DNA from: Clostridia bacterium
Lineage (GTDB): Bacteria; Bacillota; Clostridia; Oscillospirales; Acutalibacteraceae
DNA length: 45,467 nucleotides
Direction: 5' to 3'
Assembly (NCBI GenBank): GCA_900771085.1
Contig: CAAGMR010000009.1
Span: 1-45,467, forward strand
This document shows positions 24,535 through 33,381 of this stretch, piece after piece. A program made the translations under genes and the position numbers. The notes beneath the pieces were generated by a model. That model ran no database searches and was not told where the DNA came from. It was given only the letters and a program-made list of their open reading frames with translations. Every line of letters starts with the position of its first letter. Positions within the stretch are counted from its first letter, which is position 1.

Positions 24535-27246
24535 ATGGCTACTTCCCAGAAAAAGGGAACAAGTAAAAAGAGCAGCAGTCAGGCAAAAAAGAAAACTACG
24601 GCAAAGAATCAGACAAAAGGCAAGTCAAATGCTGCCAGGTCTGCACGTGCGGCTAAGGCTGCAACCAACACTCAGAACAAACAGCTGGGTGCTGTAATTC
24701 TCTTTGCTGTTTCAATACTGCTTCTTTTCATCACAATAATTCCGGGTGGAAACGTCTGGGCTGCCATTCAGGCTGTTATTTTCGGTCTGTTTGGTATCTG
24801 CGCGTATGTATGGCCTCTCATCCTTATTTACGTTGCAATCATGACTTCTCTCGACAAAGATGGTGTAAACCTTAAGACCAAGGTTCTCGAAGCTGCAGTT
24901 TTAGTACTTCTTGCCTGCTCAGCAGTATTCATCTTTGCAGGTGACGGTACAGTCAGCACTTACACCAAAGAAATAGCAGATGCTTATGAGCTCGGAAAGA
25001 ATACACATAATGGCGGCGCATTCGGCGCAATTTTCGGTGCACTTCTCCTCATGCTTTTCGGAGGAAAGGTACCGGCTGCAATCACAATTATTATTGCTAT
25101 TTTTGTTGCTCTTATGGTAATAAGCGGCACAACACTTACAGGTCTCTTCGACGGTATCTGGCAGCCAATCCAGAAAGCCGGTACTGCAACAGGCGAGCAC
25201 TTTGAAGAGCGTGCAAAAATCAACGAGGAAAAAAGAGCGGAACGCCTTGCAATCCGCGATTCTGTTGATAAGAAGAATCATCGTTTCAGCTTCAATCCGG
25301 ACGTTGATCTTGGCCCGGATCCTGACGAAGACAGCGACATTGTCGATGAGACAATGAAAAAGGAAATGGCTATTACAAATGGCTACAAGTCTTCATCCAA
25401 GAAGCAGCCTAAGAAAAAGGTCAATGAAAATGCATCCCGTATATATGCATTCTCTGACGACCCTGTTCTTACTGAAAGCACTGACGATTCAATTGGCTTT
25501 GAAGATGCTCCTGCAAAGAACAACGTAGTTGAACTTAATCCTAAGGCAAAGGAAGAACCTGCACCTGAAGTTCGTATTGACGACATAGTAAAAAAGGCTG
25601 CAAGCAGAAATCTTCCTCCTGTGGAAGAGAAGCCTGAAAAGGTTACTCTTGATAAAGCAGTTGCAGAAGCAACGGAGGCTGAACTCCAGAAAGCTTCCGA
25701 AGCAAAACCTGCAGAGGAGAAGAAGGTTTACAGACTTCCTCCATATGACTGTCTCAAGCCTGCAAAAATCAGTCTTGGCGGCGTGAGCGAAGGGGAACTT
25801 CGCGACAACGCAAACAGACTGGTTGAGATACTTCAGAGTTTTGGTGTTAAAACAACACTTATCGATATTTCAAGAGGTCCATCTGTTACACGTTATGAAC
25901 TTGCTCCTGCAGCAGGCGTAAAGATTAACAAGATTACAGGACTTGCTGATGACATCGCATTGAACCTTGCAGCTTCCGGTGTAAGAATTGCTCCTGTACC
26001 GGGTAAAACTGCAGTAGGTATTGAAGTACCTAACCGCTCAAGAGATACTGTTACTCTCAGAGAACTTCTCGAATCACCTGAGTATAAAAAGGCTGCATCA
26101 AAGAGCAGACTTACAGTTTCACTCGGTAGAGACATCGGCGGTAACGTATGCACTACAGATATCGCAAAGATGCCACATCTTCTCATTGCAGGTACAACAG
26201 GTTCCGGTAAGTCCGTATGCCTCAACGCAATGATTCTCAGCATTCTTTATAACGCTACACCTGATGAGGTTAAACTCATCATGATTGACCCTAAGAAGGT
26301 TGAATTCTCTGTTTATAACGGAATTCCTCATCTTCTTATTCCGGTTGTTGCAGACCCTCATAAGGCAGCAGGTGCTCTTGCCTGGGCTGTAAAGGAAATG
26401 CTTAACCGTTACAAGACTTTCTCTGAAAACAACGTTCGTGACATTCGCGGTTATAACGACCTTGTCAAGAACGATCCGGAGAAGCCGAAGATGCCTGAAA
26501 TCGTAATCTTCATCGATGAGCTTGCCGACCTTATGATGGCAACTCCAAAAGAAGTTGAAGACAGTATCTGCCGTCTTGCTCAGATGGCACGTGCAGCAGG
26601 CATGCACCTTATCATCGCAACACAGAGACCGTCGGTTGACGTAATCACAGGTCTTATCAAGGCCAATATTCCAAGCCGTCTTTCTCTTTCCGTATCTTCT
26701 GCTGTTGACTCAAGAACAATTCTTGACCAGGTCGGAGCAGAAAAGCTTCTCGGTAATGGCGACCTTCTCTTTAATCCTGTTGGACAGTCTAAGCCTCTCC
26801 GTATTCAGGGCTGCTTCACTTCAGATGCTGAAGTTGAGAATGTTGTAGAATTCATCAAGAAGCAGGAGACAACAGAGTACGACGAGTCAATTATTGAAGA
26901 AATTGAAAAGCAGGCTACTGCTGCTGAAAATGCCAATTCAAAGGGTGGCGCCGCTGCTCCTGGCGGAGAAGCAGGCGATGGAGACGAGCTCCTTTCCGAT
27001 GCAATTCAGGTGGTTGTTGAAATGGGATCTGCTTCCACAACACTTCTCCAGAGAAAACTCAAAGTTGGCTATGCAAGAGCTGCCCGCATCATTGATGAAC
27101 TCGAAGAGCGTGGCGTTGTAGGACCATATGAAGGCTCAAAGCCTCGTAAGGTTCTTATCACTAAGGCTCAGTGGCTTGAACAGAATGCCCTTGCAGGTGA
27201 CGATGACGGAACCGCTGCCGCAATGGACATGGGAATCGAAGATTAA
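24535..27246 (+). CDS. ftsK: DNA translocase FtsK/SpoIIIE
   Basis: 903 aa. DNA pump that clears chromosome ends from the division septum. A Lys/Ala/Ser-rich basic tail (1-50) comes first, then four membrane helices (about 55-205), an acidic linker (270-400), the RecA-like motor with Walker A GTTGSGKS and Walker B IVIFIDELADLM, and the C-terminal gamma winged helix (ASTTLLQRKLKVGYARAARI) that reads KOPS-like sequences. The frame also opens at GTG 24526, but ATG 24535 is chosen because TTGAGGTGA overlaps that GTG as ribosome binding site. It follows uppP by 24 bases. Confidence 0.95.
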   Translation: MATSQKKGTSKKSSSQAKKKTTAKNQTKGKSNAARSARAAKAATNTQNKQLGAVILFAVSILLLFITIIPGGNVWAAIQAVIFGLFGICAYVWPLILIYVAIMTSLDKDGVNLKTKVLEAAVLVLLACSAVFIFAGDGTVSTYTKEIADAYELGKNTHNGGAFGAIFGALLLMLFGGKVPAAITIIIAIFVALMVISGTTLTGLFDGIWQPIQKAGTATGEHFEERAKINEEKRAERLAIRDSVDKKNHRFSFNPDVDLGPDPDEDSDIVDETMKKEMAITNGYKSSSKKQPKKKVNENASRIYAFSDDPVLTESTDDSIGFEDAPAKNNVVELNPKAKEEPAPEVRIDDIVKKAASRNLPPVEEKPEKVTLDKAVAEATEAELQKASEAKPAEEKKVYRLPPYDCLKPAKISLGGVSEGELRDNANRLVEILQSFGVKTTLIDISRGPSVTRYELAPAAGVKINKITGLADDIALNLAASGVRIAPVPGKTAVGIEVPNRSRDTVTLRELLESPEYKKAASKSRLTVSLGRDIGGNVCTTDIAKMPHLLIAGTTGSGKSVCLNAMILSILYNATPDEVKLIMIDPKKVEFSVYNGIPHLLIPVVADPHKAAGALAWAVKEMLNRYKTFSENNVRDIRGYNDLVKNDPEKPKMPEIVIFIDELADLMMATPKEVEDSICRLAQMARAAGMHLIIATQRPSVDVITGLIKANIPSRLSLSVSSAVDSRTILDQVGAEKLLGNGDLLFNPVGQSKPLRIQGCFTSDAEVENVVEFIKKQETTEYDESIIEEIEKQATAAENANSKGGAAAPGGEAGDGDELLSDAIQVVVEMGSASTTLLQRKLKVGYARAARIIDELEERGVVGPYEGSKPRKVLITKAQWLEQNALAGDDDGTAAAMDMGIED

Positions 27247-27263
27247 AGAAAAGGGAGAATACC

Positions 27264-28232
27264 TTGGCAAACAAGCTTAATTCAACTAAACAGAATAAGC
27301 ATAGAAACATTAATTTTCGTAAAGTAATCACAGCAGCAATCCTCATTGTTGCTGTGATTGTTTCTGCTTTATTCACTTATGGCTGCGGAACAGGCATACC
27401 TTCATGGGACGACGTCTACAGGACAGTCGGCCTCTCATCTGCTGCTTCAGATGAGGTCTATGACAATCCGCTCACAGTTTCCTTCCTCGATGTCGGACAG
27501 GGGGACTCATGCATCATACATTCAGATGATTTCACTATGCTTATTGACTCAGGCGTACGTTACAACGAGTCAGTTATTCAGGAAGAGCTTGATAAGCTGG
27601 GAGTCAGAAAACTTGACTATGTTGTCTGCACCCATCCACATGCCGACCACATAGGCAGCATGCCGGAAATATTCCAGATGTACACAGTTGGCACTGTAAT
27701 AATGCCTTACTTTAATCCGGCAGATCTTGAGGAGCCAACCATTTACAACAAGACTCTCAAGCAGATAAGAATTAACGGATGCGACAAAATCAGAGTTGAG
27801 CCGGGAGTAACCTTCGATGAAGGGGAGGCACATTTCACTATTCTCGGTCCGGTTCACAGAACCTCTGACTGTAACAATGCATCTGTAGTGTTAAAGCTTA
27901 CATATGGCAATGTATCATTCCTGTTTACAGGTGATGCAGAGGCAATAGAGGAGTCTGAGATTCTTTCTCTCGGTATGGATCTTAAAGCAGATGTTCTTAA
28001 GGTTGGACATCACGGATCCGACTCATCTTCAACCAATGCATTTATAAGAGCCGTAAATCCTTCCGTAGGTGTTATCAGCTGCGGAGCTAATAACGATTAT
28101 GGACATCCACACAGAGAAACAATGGATGTTTTAAACAGACACAATGTTGAGATTCTCAGAACAGATACATCCGGAACAATTGTAATTGGAACGGATGGAG
28201 AAAAACTTGCATACTCATCCAATATAAAATAG
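27264..28232 (+). CDS. Membrane-anchored MBL-fold metallohydrolase, ComEC C-terminal-like
   Basis: 322 aa. After a basic start comes one hydrophobic helix (about 15-38), then a metallo-beta-lactamase fold: FLDVGQGDSCII, the metal motif THPHADHIGS (HxHxDH), the GDAE metal ligand region and GHHGSDSS. This is the standalone version of the nuclease-like domain of the DNA-uptake protein ComEC, without the competence channel. It probably acts outside the membrane on nucleic acid or a phosphoester, substrate unknown. TTG 27264 is the likely start, with GGGAGA five bases ahead. The helix ends TYGC, not a good lipobox. Confidence 0.85.
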   Translation: MANKLNSTKQNKHRNINFRKVITAAILIVAVIVSALFTYGCGTGIPSWDDVYRTVGLSSAASDEVYDNPLTVSFLDVGQGDSCIIHSDDFTMLIDSGVRYNESVIQEELDKLGVRKLDYVVCTHPHADHIGSMPEIFQMYTVGTVIMPYFNPADLEEPTIYNKTLKQIRINGCDKIRVEPGVTFDEGEAHFTILGPVHRTSDCNNASVVLKLTYGNVSFLFTGDAEAIEESEILSLGMDLKADVLKVGHHGSDSSSTNAFIRAVNPSVGVISCGANNDYGHPHRETMDVLNRHNVEILRTDTSGTIVIGTDGEKLAYSSNIK

Positions 28233-28241
28233 CGAAAAACC

Positions 28242-28270
28242 TTGTACTTTGGATGTTTATGTGATAAACT
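28242..28270 (+). promoter_or_regulatory. Possible promoter of rpsB-tsf
   Basis: TTGTAC (28242-28247), then either TAAACT (28265-28270, 17-base spacer) or an extended -10 TGTGATAAA (28260-28268). Neither is strong; transcription would start near 28277, just before the folded leader. Confidence 0.4.
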
Positions 28271-28286
28271 ATCAAGGCAAATCGCA

Positions 28287-28357
28287 CGCAAGGTGTTCGG
28301 TTCACTTCTGCACAGAGGTGAAAAAACCGCTGTGTTTTGGGCTTTAAGAGCCTTGCG
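28287..28357 (+). promoter_or_regulatory. Structured rpsB leader, candidate S2 autoregulatory element
   Basis: Outer stem of 7 pairs: CGCAAGG (28287-28293) with CCTTGCG (28351-28357). Inside is a long hairpin: CGGTT (28298-28302) with AACCG (28325-28329), then after a four-A bulge CACTTCT (28303-28309) with AGAGGTG (28314-28320) closing loop GCAC. The rest, 28330-28350, is a T-rich strand with a weak small hairpin. Thirteen bases later is AGGAGG for rpsB. Autogenous control of rpsB-tsf by S2 is known in E. coli; that this fold does so here is inference. Confidence 0.6.
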
Positions 28358-28384
28358 GAGGTTAATTTTAAGGAGGACAATAAT

Positions 28385-29110
28385 ATGTCAGTAGTTTCAA
28401 TGAAACAGTTACTCGAAGCAGGTGTTCATTTCGGACACCAGACAAGAAGATGGAACCCTAAGATGTCTGAGTACATCTTCACAGAAAGAAACGGTATCTA
28501 CATCATCGATCTTCAGAAGACCGTTAAGAAGCTTGAAGAAGCTTACAATGTAGTACGTGAGATTTCTGCTGAAGGCGGCACAGTACTTTTCGTAGGTACA
28601 AAGAAGCAGGCTCAGGATTCTATCAAGGAAGAAGCAATCCGTGCAGGTATGCCATTCGTTAACGCTAGATGGCTCGGCGGTATGCTCACAAACTTCAAGA
28701 CAATCCAGAACAGAATCAAGAGACTTGAACAGCTTCGTGCTATGCAGGAAGACGGTACTTTCGAACTCCTTCCAAAGAAGGAAGTTGCTAAGCTTGAACT
28801 CGAGATCGAAAAGCTCGAAAAGTTCATGGGTGGTATCACAGAGATGAAGAAGCAGCCAGATGCTATGTTCATCGTTGACCCACGCAAGGAAAGAATCGCT
28901 GTTGCTGAAGCTCACAAGCTCGGTATTCCGATCATTGCTATTGTAGATACAAACTGCGATCCTGATGAAATTGACTACGTTATTCCTGGTAACGACGACG
29001 CTATCCGTGCTGTAAGACTTATCTCCGGTGCTATGGCTGACGCTATCATCGAAGGTAGACAGGGTGTACAGGAAGCAGAAGCTCCAGCTGAAGAAGAAGC
29101 AGCTGAATAA
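28385..29110 (+). CDS. rpsB: 30S ribosomal protein S2
   Basis: 241 aa. The opening MSVVSMKQLLEAGVHFGHQTRRWNPKM and the blocks GGMLTNFKTI, DPRKERIAVAEAHKLGIPI and DTNCDPDEIDYVIPGNDDAIRA are diagnostic for S2. The frame is open upstream, but ATG 28385 is set by AGGAGG eight bases ahead. The C-terminus is an acidic tail (AEAPAEEEAAE). Standard partner tsf follows after 24 bases. Confidence 0.98.
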   Translation: MSVVSMKQLLEAGVHFGHQTRRWNPKMSEYIFTERNGIYIIDLQKTVKKLEEAYNVVREISAEGGTVLFVGTKKQAQDSIKEEAIRAGMPFVNARWLGGMLTNFKTIQNRIKRLEQLRAMQEDGTFELLPKKEVAKLELEIEKLEKFMGGITEMKKQPDAMFIVDPRKERIAVAEAHKLGIPIIAIVDTNCDPDEIDYVIPGNDDAIRAVRLISGAMADAIIEGRQGVQEAEAPAEEEAAE

Positions 29111-29134
29111 TTTTTACCATAGGAGGAACAACTC

Positions 29135-30238
29135 ATGAATTTCACAGCTCAGGACGTAAAGACTCTCCGTGAAAAGACAGGCGTTGGTATGATGGAGTGC
29201 AAGAAGGCACTTACAGAAGCTGACGGTGATATGGATAAGGCAATTGAAGTTCTCAGAGAAAGAGGACTTGCAGCATCCGTTAAGAAGGCTGGCAGAACAG
29301 CTGCTGACGGTGTTGTACTTGCATATACAGACGACGAAAAGCAGGTTTCAGTACTTGTTGAAGTAAACTCTGAAACAGACTTCGTTGCAAAGAATGATAA
29401 GTTCCAGGCATTTGTACTCGACGTTGCTAAGACAATCGTTGAGGAAAATCCTGCTGATGTTGAAGCTCTCAACAACTCAAAGATTTTTGGTTCAGACAGA
29501 ACTGTTCAGGAAACAATTCAGGACCTCATCCTTGCAATCGGCGAAAACATGAAGATTCGTCGTTTCGAGAGAGTAGAAGGCACAACATGCACATACATTC
29601 ATGCCGGCGGTTCAGTTGGTGTAATGGTTAACTTTGATTCTGATGTTGCTAACAACGAGGAATTCAAAGAAATGGGCAGAAACATTGCAATGCAGATCGC
29701 AGCAATGAACCCTGACTACCTTAGCAGCGAAGACATCTCTGATGAAGAAGCAGCTAAGATGAAGTCATTCACAATCGACAGTGCTCTCAACAGACCTGAA
29801 ACTCTTCCTATTCCAATTCTTAACAGCCTCATTGATGAAGTAATCACAGGCAAGAAGTGGACAGACGAAGATATCGCTATCTACACAGGCCTTGACAACA
29901 AGCAGAAGAAGAACTTCACAAACTTCATTTCCAAGGAAGCTCTTGAGATTCTTGCAGGTGTTGCAGTATCTCATAAGGCTGACATCACTGAAAACAAGAT
30001 CTTCACAGGTCTCGTTCAGGGTAGAATTGCTAAGCAGGTTAAGGAAGTTTGCCTCATGGAACAGGCATTCGTACGTTCCGATCTCTTCGACGGCAACGTT
30101 AAGGGCTATGTAGCAGACGTAGCTAAGAAGCTCGGCGGCAACATCAAGTGCACAGGCTACACTCGTTATGCTAAGGGCGAAGGCATTGAAAAGAAGCAGG
30201 ACGATTTCGCTGCAGAAATCGCAAGCATGGTTAAGTAA
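29135..30238 (+). CDS. tsf: Elongation factor Ts with enlarged coiled-coil region
   Basis: 367 aa, against about 280-310 in most bacteria. EF-Ts exchanges GDP for GTP on EF-Tu. The UBA-like N-domain (DVKTLREKTGVGMMECKKALTEADGD), the EF-Tu contact block TDFVAKND (81-88) and the C-terminal module (GYTRYAKGEGIEKKQDDFA) are normal. Between ISDEEAAKMK (201-210) and LVQGRIAKQVKEV (from 293) there are about 82 residues where E. coli has about 24. This falls in the coiled-coil protrusion. There is no sign of frameshift, and base composition matches neighbours. GGAGG precedes ATG 29135. Confidence 0.96.
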   Translation: MNFTAQDVKTLREKTGVGMMECKKALTEADGDMDKAIEVLRERGLAASVKKAGRTAADGVVLAYTDDEKQVSVLVEVNSETDFVAKNDKFQAFVLDVAKTIVEENPADVEALNNSKIFGSDRTVQETIQDLILAIGENMKIRRFERVEGTTCTYIHAGGSVGVMVNFDSDVANNEEFKEMGRNIAMQIAAMNPDYLSSEDISDEEAAKMKSFTIDSALNRPETLPIPILNSLIDEVITGKKWTDEDIAIYTGLDNKQKKNFTNFISKEALEILAGVAVSHKADITENKIFTGLVQGRIAKQVKEVCLMEQAFVRSDLFDGNVKGYVADVAKKLGGNIKCTGYTRYAKGEGIEKKQDDFAAEIASMVK

Positions 30239-30272
30239 TTAACCCTTCTGAAATGTTTATTAATTCTTAATA

Positions 30273-30308
30273 AAAAGGGCTTATCTCAAAAGAGGTAAGC
30301 CCTTTTAT
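30273..30308 (+). terminator. Rho-independent terminator after rpsB-tsf
   Basis: AAAAGGGCTTATCTC pairs with GAGGTAAGCCCTTTT (one wobble), loop AAAA, then a T-rich tail. Confidence 0.9.
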
Positions 30309-30322
30309 TTTTGCCTTATTTA

Positions 30323-30331
30323 TGGTACAAT
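30323..30331 (+). promoter_or_regulatory. Extended -10 promoter of the class A PBP gene
   Basis: TGG followed by TACAAT (30326-30331). No convincing -35, as is common for extended -10 promoters. It lies just after the tsf terminator. Confidence 0.55.
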
Positions 30332-30381
30332 ATTCACCATTAACGTGAGTTACTATGTGTAAAGGGAGGGAGTGCTTTTTT

Positions 30382-32868
30382 ATGGCAGCACCTGCAAATA
30401 AACGCAAACCATCTTCTGCATCAGGGAAGAAGGCTCCGGCTAAAGGCGCAAGAAAGCCGGTAGGAAGTTCTGCAAAGAAAAAAAGCAACGGTACCAAAGC
30501 AGCAGGTTCAGTAAAACGTGCACCTAGAAAGGCTTCAGGTGCAACAAGAAAACCTGCAGCAAGGCCGTCTAACCAGGGAAAACCAATCGCTAAAAAGCCT
30601 ACAGGTGGCAATGGGGGTAATGGCAGCGGATATGTTGCTGTACCTGCATGGAAGACAGCACTCAGAGTCGTTGGACTTTCCATCATCTTCCTGATGGTAT
30701 TCCTTTTCATTTACATTGTTGCATACATTCATGGCAGCGCAGCCATCAATCTCGAAGACTACAAGTCTGAGCAGGCTCAGACAAGTATCATATATGCCAA
30801 GGATTCCGGTGGAGACTATAAGCAGATTGCTACTCTTCACGGTGAGCAGAACCGTATCTGGACTGACATTTCCGACATGCCTAAGGATCTTCAGAATGCC
30901 TTCATTTCACTTGAAGACAAGAGATTCTACAAGCACGAAGGTGTTGACTGGATCAGAACAATTGCTGCGGTAATCAAATACCACGGTAAACAGGGTGGTT
31001 CTACTCTTACACAGCAGCTTATCAAAAACCTGACAGAAGAAAATCAGGTTACCGTTGCAAGAAAACTCAAAGAAATCCTTTACGCATTAAATCTTGAAAA
31101 CAATTACTCAAAAGAAGATATTCTTGAAGCTTACCTCAATACGATTCCTCTCGGTTCCGGCTGTTATGGTGTAGAGACCGCTGCTGAAAAGTATTTTGGC
31201 AAGGACCTCAAGGATCTCACAACAGCTGAATGTGCCTGCCTTGCGTCTATCACTAAGGCACCTACAGCTTACAACCCGCTTCTTTACCCGGATAACAACA
31301 AAGAAAGAAGAGCAACATGTCTTCGCGCAATGGAAGACAACAAAGCTATCACAAAAGAACAGCTTGATAAGGCTCTCGCTGAAGATATTATCTTCACAAA
31401 TTCAGAAAATTACGTACCTTCAAAAGAACACGAGAATACCAATACTGAAACCAAGATCAACAGCTACTATGTTGACTTTGTTATCAACCAGGTAATCAAA
31501 GACCTTATGGCCAAGTACAACTATTCCAAGGTTGAGGCTACCAGCAAGGTTTACAGTGGCGGTCTTCGTATATACTCCTGTGAGAATACTGCAGCTCAGG
31601 AAGCAGCAGAATACGTTATGGTCAACAGAAAGACCTTCCCATCTGACTATGGCAGAACTGAAGACGGTGCCGACGGTACCAAGAAGAAAGTTCAGTCAGC
31701 AGTTACAATCATGGACTACAGCGGTCACGTTGTAGCTATGGTAGGCGGTGCAGGTCAGAAGACCATCAACCGTGGTCTTAACAGAGCTACAGATTCTGCC
31801 CGTCAGCCTGGTTCTTCAATCAAGCCTCTTAGTGTTTACGCACCGGCTATTGAAGAAGGCATACTTTCATATGCTGCACCAATTCTTAACTGCTCACTCA
31901 CAATTAACGGCAAAGAGTGGCCACAGAACTTCGACGGTTCTCACGGTAGCAAGTACAACAGAGTATCAACTCAGTATGCTGTTGCTCATTCTCTTAATAC
32001 CTGCGCAGCTCAGGTTGTTAACGATATGGGAACAACAAAGTGCTTCAAATACCTTAAGGACAATTTCCATATCTCAACACTTATTGAAGATGGCGTTCAT
32101 ACAGATAACAACATTTCTTCTCTTGCAGTAGGTGGTATGTCAAAGGGCGTAACAACTATTGACATGGCATCTGCTTATGCTACATTTGGTAACGGCGGTC
32201 TCTACTATGAGCCAAAATCATATACCGCTGTAACTGACTATAAGGGTGAAAAGACACTTCTTTCTGATAACCAGAAACCTACAAAGTCTCTTTCACCTGG
32301 AACAGCCTGGGTAATGAACCGTATCATGCAGACAACCGTTACAGAAGGTACCGGTGTTGGCTGCGGTGTTACAGGTTTCACTTCATTCATGAAGACAGGT
32401 ACAACTTCAGATGTAAAAGATAAATGGGCATGCGGTGGTACACCTTACTTTGTAGCAGCCGTCTGGTACGGCTACGATCAGCCTGAGGCAATCACCAATA
32501 TCTCTGAAGGATACAATCCTGCAGCTCATATCTGGGCAGCTATTATGAACAGACTTCATAATGGTCTTAACAAGAAAAACTTCGATTATCCTGACAACAT
32601 TGTTGCGAAAGAATATTGCACACGTTCAGGTAAACTTGCCGGAAAGAATTGTCCTCATGAAACAGGTTATTATGACAGTGACAATCTTCCTGGAACATGC
32701 GACGGTAACCATTCCAACAGCATGAATAACTCCGGAGCAACAACAGCGGCTACTACAGCAGCACAGTCTACTACTGCATCTACAACAGCTGCCGCTTCAG
32801 AACCTGCTGAGAATCCGCTTACTCCAAGCATAACGGTTCCTCAGACTCCGGCAGAGCCACAGTTTTAA
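30382..32868 (+). CDS. Class A penicillin-binding protein (PBP1A family)
   Basis: 828 aa bifunctional peptidoglycan synthase. A Lys/Ala/Ser/Pro-rich cytosolic tail (1-75) precedes one membrane helix (about 93-117). The GT51 glycosyltransferase has SLEDKRFYKHEGVDW (catalytic Glu) and GGSTLTQQLIKN; the transpeptidase has SSIK in QPGSSIKPL, SLN in AHSLNTCA, and KTG in MKTGTTSD. The C-terminus ends in a Thr/Ala-rich then Pro-rich tail. ATG 30382 is chosen over ATG 30355 because AGGGAGGGAG lies between them as ribosome binding site and the protein starts MAAPANKRK. Confidence 0.95.
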   Translation: MAAPANKRKPSSASGKKAPAKGARKPVGSSAKKKSNGTKAAGSVKRAPRKASGATRKPAARPSNQGKPIAKKPTGGNGGNGSGYVAVPAWKTALRVVGLSIIFLMVFLFIYIVAYIHGSAAINLEDYKSEQAQTSIIYAKDSGGDYKQIATLHGEQNRIWTDISDMPKDLQNAFISLEDKRFYKHEGVDWIRTIAAVIKYHGKQGGSTLTQQLIKNLTEENQVTVARKLKEILYALNLENNYSKEDILEAYLNTIPLGSGCYGVETAAEKYFGKDLKDLTTAECACLASITKAPTAYNPLLYPDNNKERRATCLRAMEDNKAITKEQLDKALAEDIIFTNSENYVPSKEHENTNTETKINSYYVDFVINQVIKDLMAKYNYSKVEATSKVYSGGLRIYSCENTAAQEAAEYVMVNRKTFPSDYGRTEDGADGTKKKVQSAVTIMDYSGHVVAMVGGAGQKTINRGLNRATDSARQPGSSIKPLSVYAPAIEEGILSYAAPILNCSLTINGKEWPQNFDGSHGSKYNRVSTQYAVAHSLNTCAAQVVNDMGTTKCFKYLKDNFHISTLIEDGVHTDNNISSLAVGGMSKGVTTIDMASAYATFGNGGLYYEPKSYTAVTDYKGEKTLLSDNQKPTKSLSPGTAWVMNRIMQTTVTEGTGVGCGVTGFTSFMKTGTTSDVKDKWACGGTPYFVAAVWYGYDQPEAITNISEGYNPAAHIWAAIMNRLHNGLNKKNFDYPDNIVAKEYCTRSGKLAGKNCPHETGYYDSDNLPGTCDGNHSNSMNNSGATTAATTAAQSTTASTTAAASEPAENPLTPSITVPQTPAEPQF

Positions 32869-32876
32869 TTAAACAT

Positions 32877-32911
32877 TTAGCGGCGGAGGGCGAAGGCTTA
32901 ACCGCCGCTAA
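32877..32911 (+). terminator. Strong inverted repeat between the PBP gene and ruvX
   Basis: TTAGCGGCGG (32877-32886) pairs perfectly with CCGCCGCTAA (32902-32911). The downstream tract is only TCTTGTATT, so termination may be partial or the hairpin may protect the upstream mRNA end. Confidence 0.55.
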
Positions 32912-32952
32912 TCTTGTATTAAGGGCATGAAACAGCCTTTAAGGAGAGCTTT

Positions 32953-33381
32953 ATGATAATACTTTCAATTGACTACGGAGATGAAAGAACAGGCGTAGCA
33001 GTCTGTGACAAGTTTGAAATGCTTGCATCTCCCGTAACAGTAATTAAAGAAAATTATATGCCTAAGGTTGTAGCGGCTATTGCCAGGCTTGCTACCGAGA
33101 AAAAGGCAGAAATGATTGTTGTCGGTAATCCGATTAACATGGACGGAAGCAGCGGCTTCCGTTCAGATAAGTGCAAAGAACTTGCAGATGCCTTGAGAGA
33201 AGAGGGGTTAACAGTTGATATGTCAGACGAAAGACTTTCAACAGTCCAGGCTCATAAGGCTCTTAATGTTACAAATACCAGAGGTAAACAGAGAAAAGAA
33301 GTTGTAGATGCCGTATCTGCAGTTATTATTCTTGAGACCTATTTAAAACAGAGAAAGAATACCGGAGGTATTAACCTTTAA
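32953..33381 (+). CDS. ruvX: YqgF/RuvX family Holliday junction resolvase-like protein
   Basis: 142 aa, full length for the family. RNase H-like fold: SIDYGDERTGVAV holds the first catalytic Asp, VVGNPINMDGSSG is the core strand-loop, and DERLSTVQAH has the second acidic pair. Family members process 16S rRNA 5' ends or resolve branched DNA. AAGGAGAG precedes ATG 32953. The stop overlaps the helicase start by one base (TAATG), so the two are translated together. Confidence 0.93.
   Translation: MIILSIDYGDERTGVAVCDKFEMLASPVTVIKENYMPKVVAAIARLATEKKAEMIVVGNPINMDGSSGFRSDKCKELADALREEGLTVDMSDERLSTVQAHKALNVTNTRGKQRKEVVDAVSAVIILETYLKQRKNTGGINL

Noticed and set aside
27315..27395. Lipoprotein signal in the MBL-fold protein
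   Set aside because: The hydrophobic helix ends TYGC, which lacks the small or aliphatic residues of a lipobox; a plain membrane anchor is more likely.
28232..28384. T-box or metabolite riboswitch before rpsB
   Set aside because: No T-box sequence, no terminator/antiterminator pair and no match to a riboswitch core I know; a ribosomal protein leader fits the gene better.
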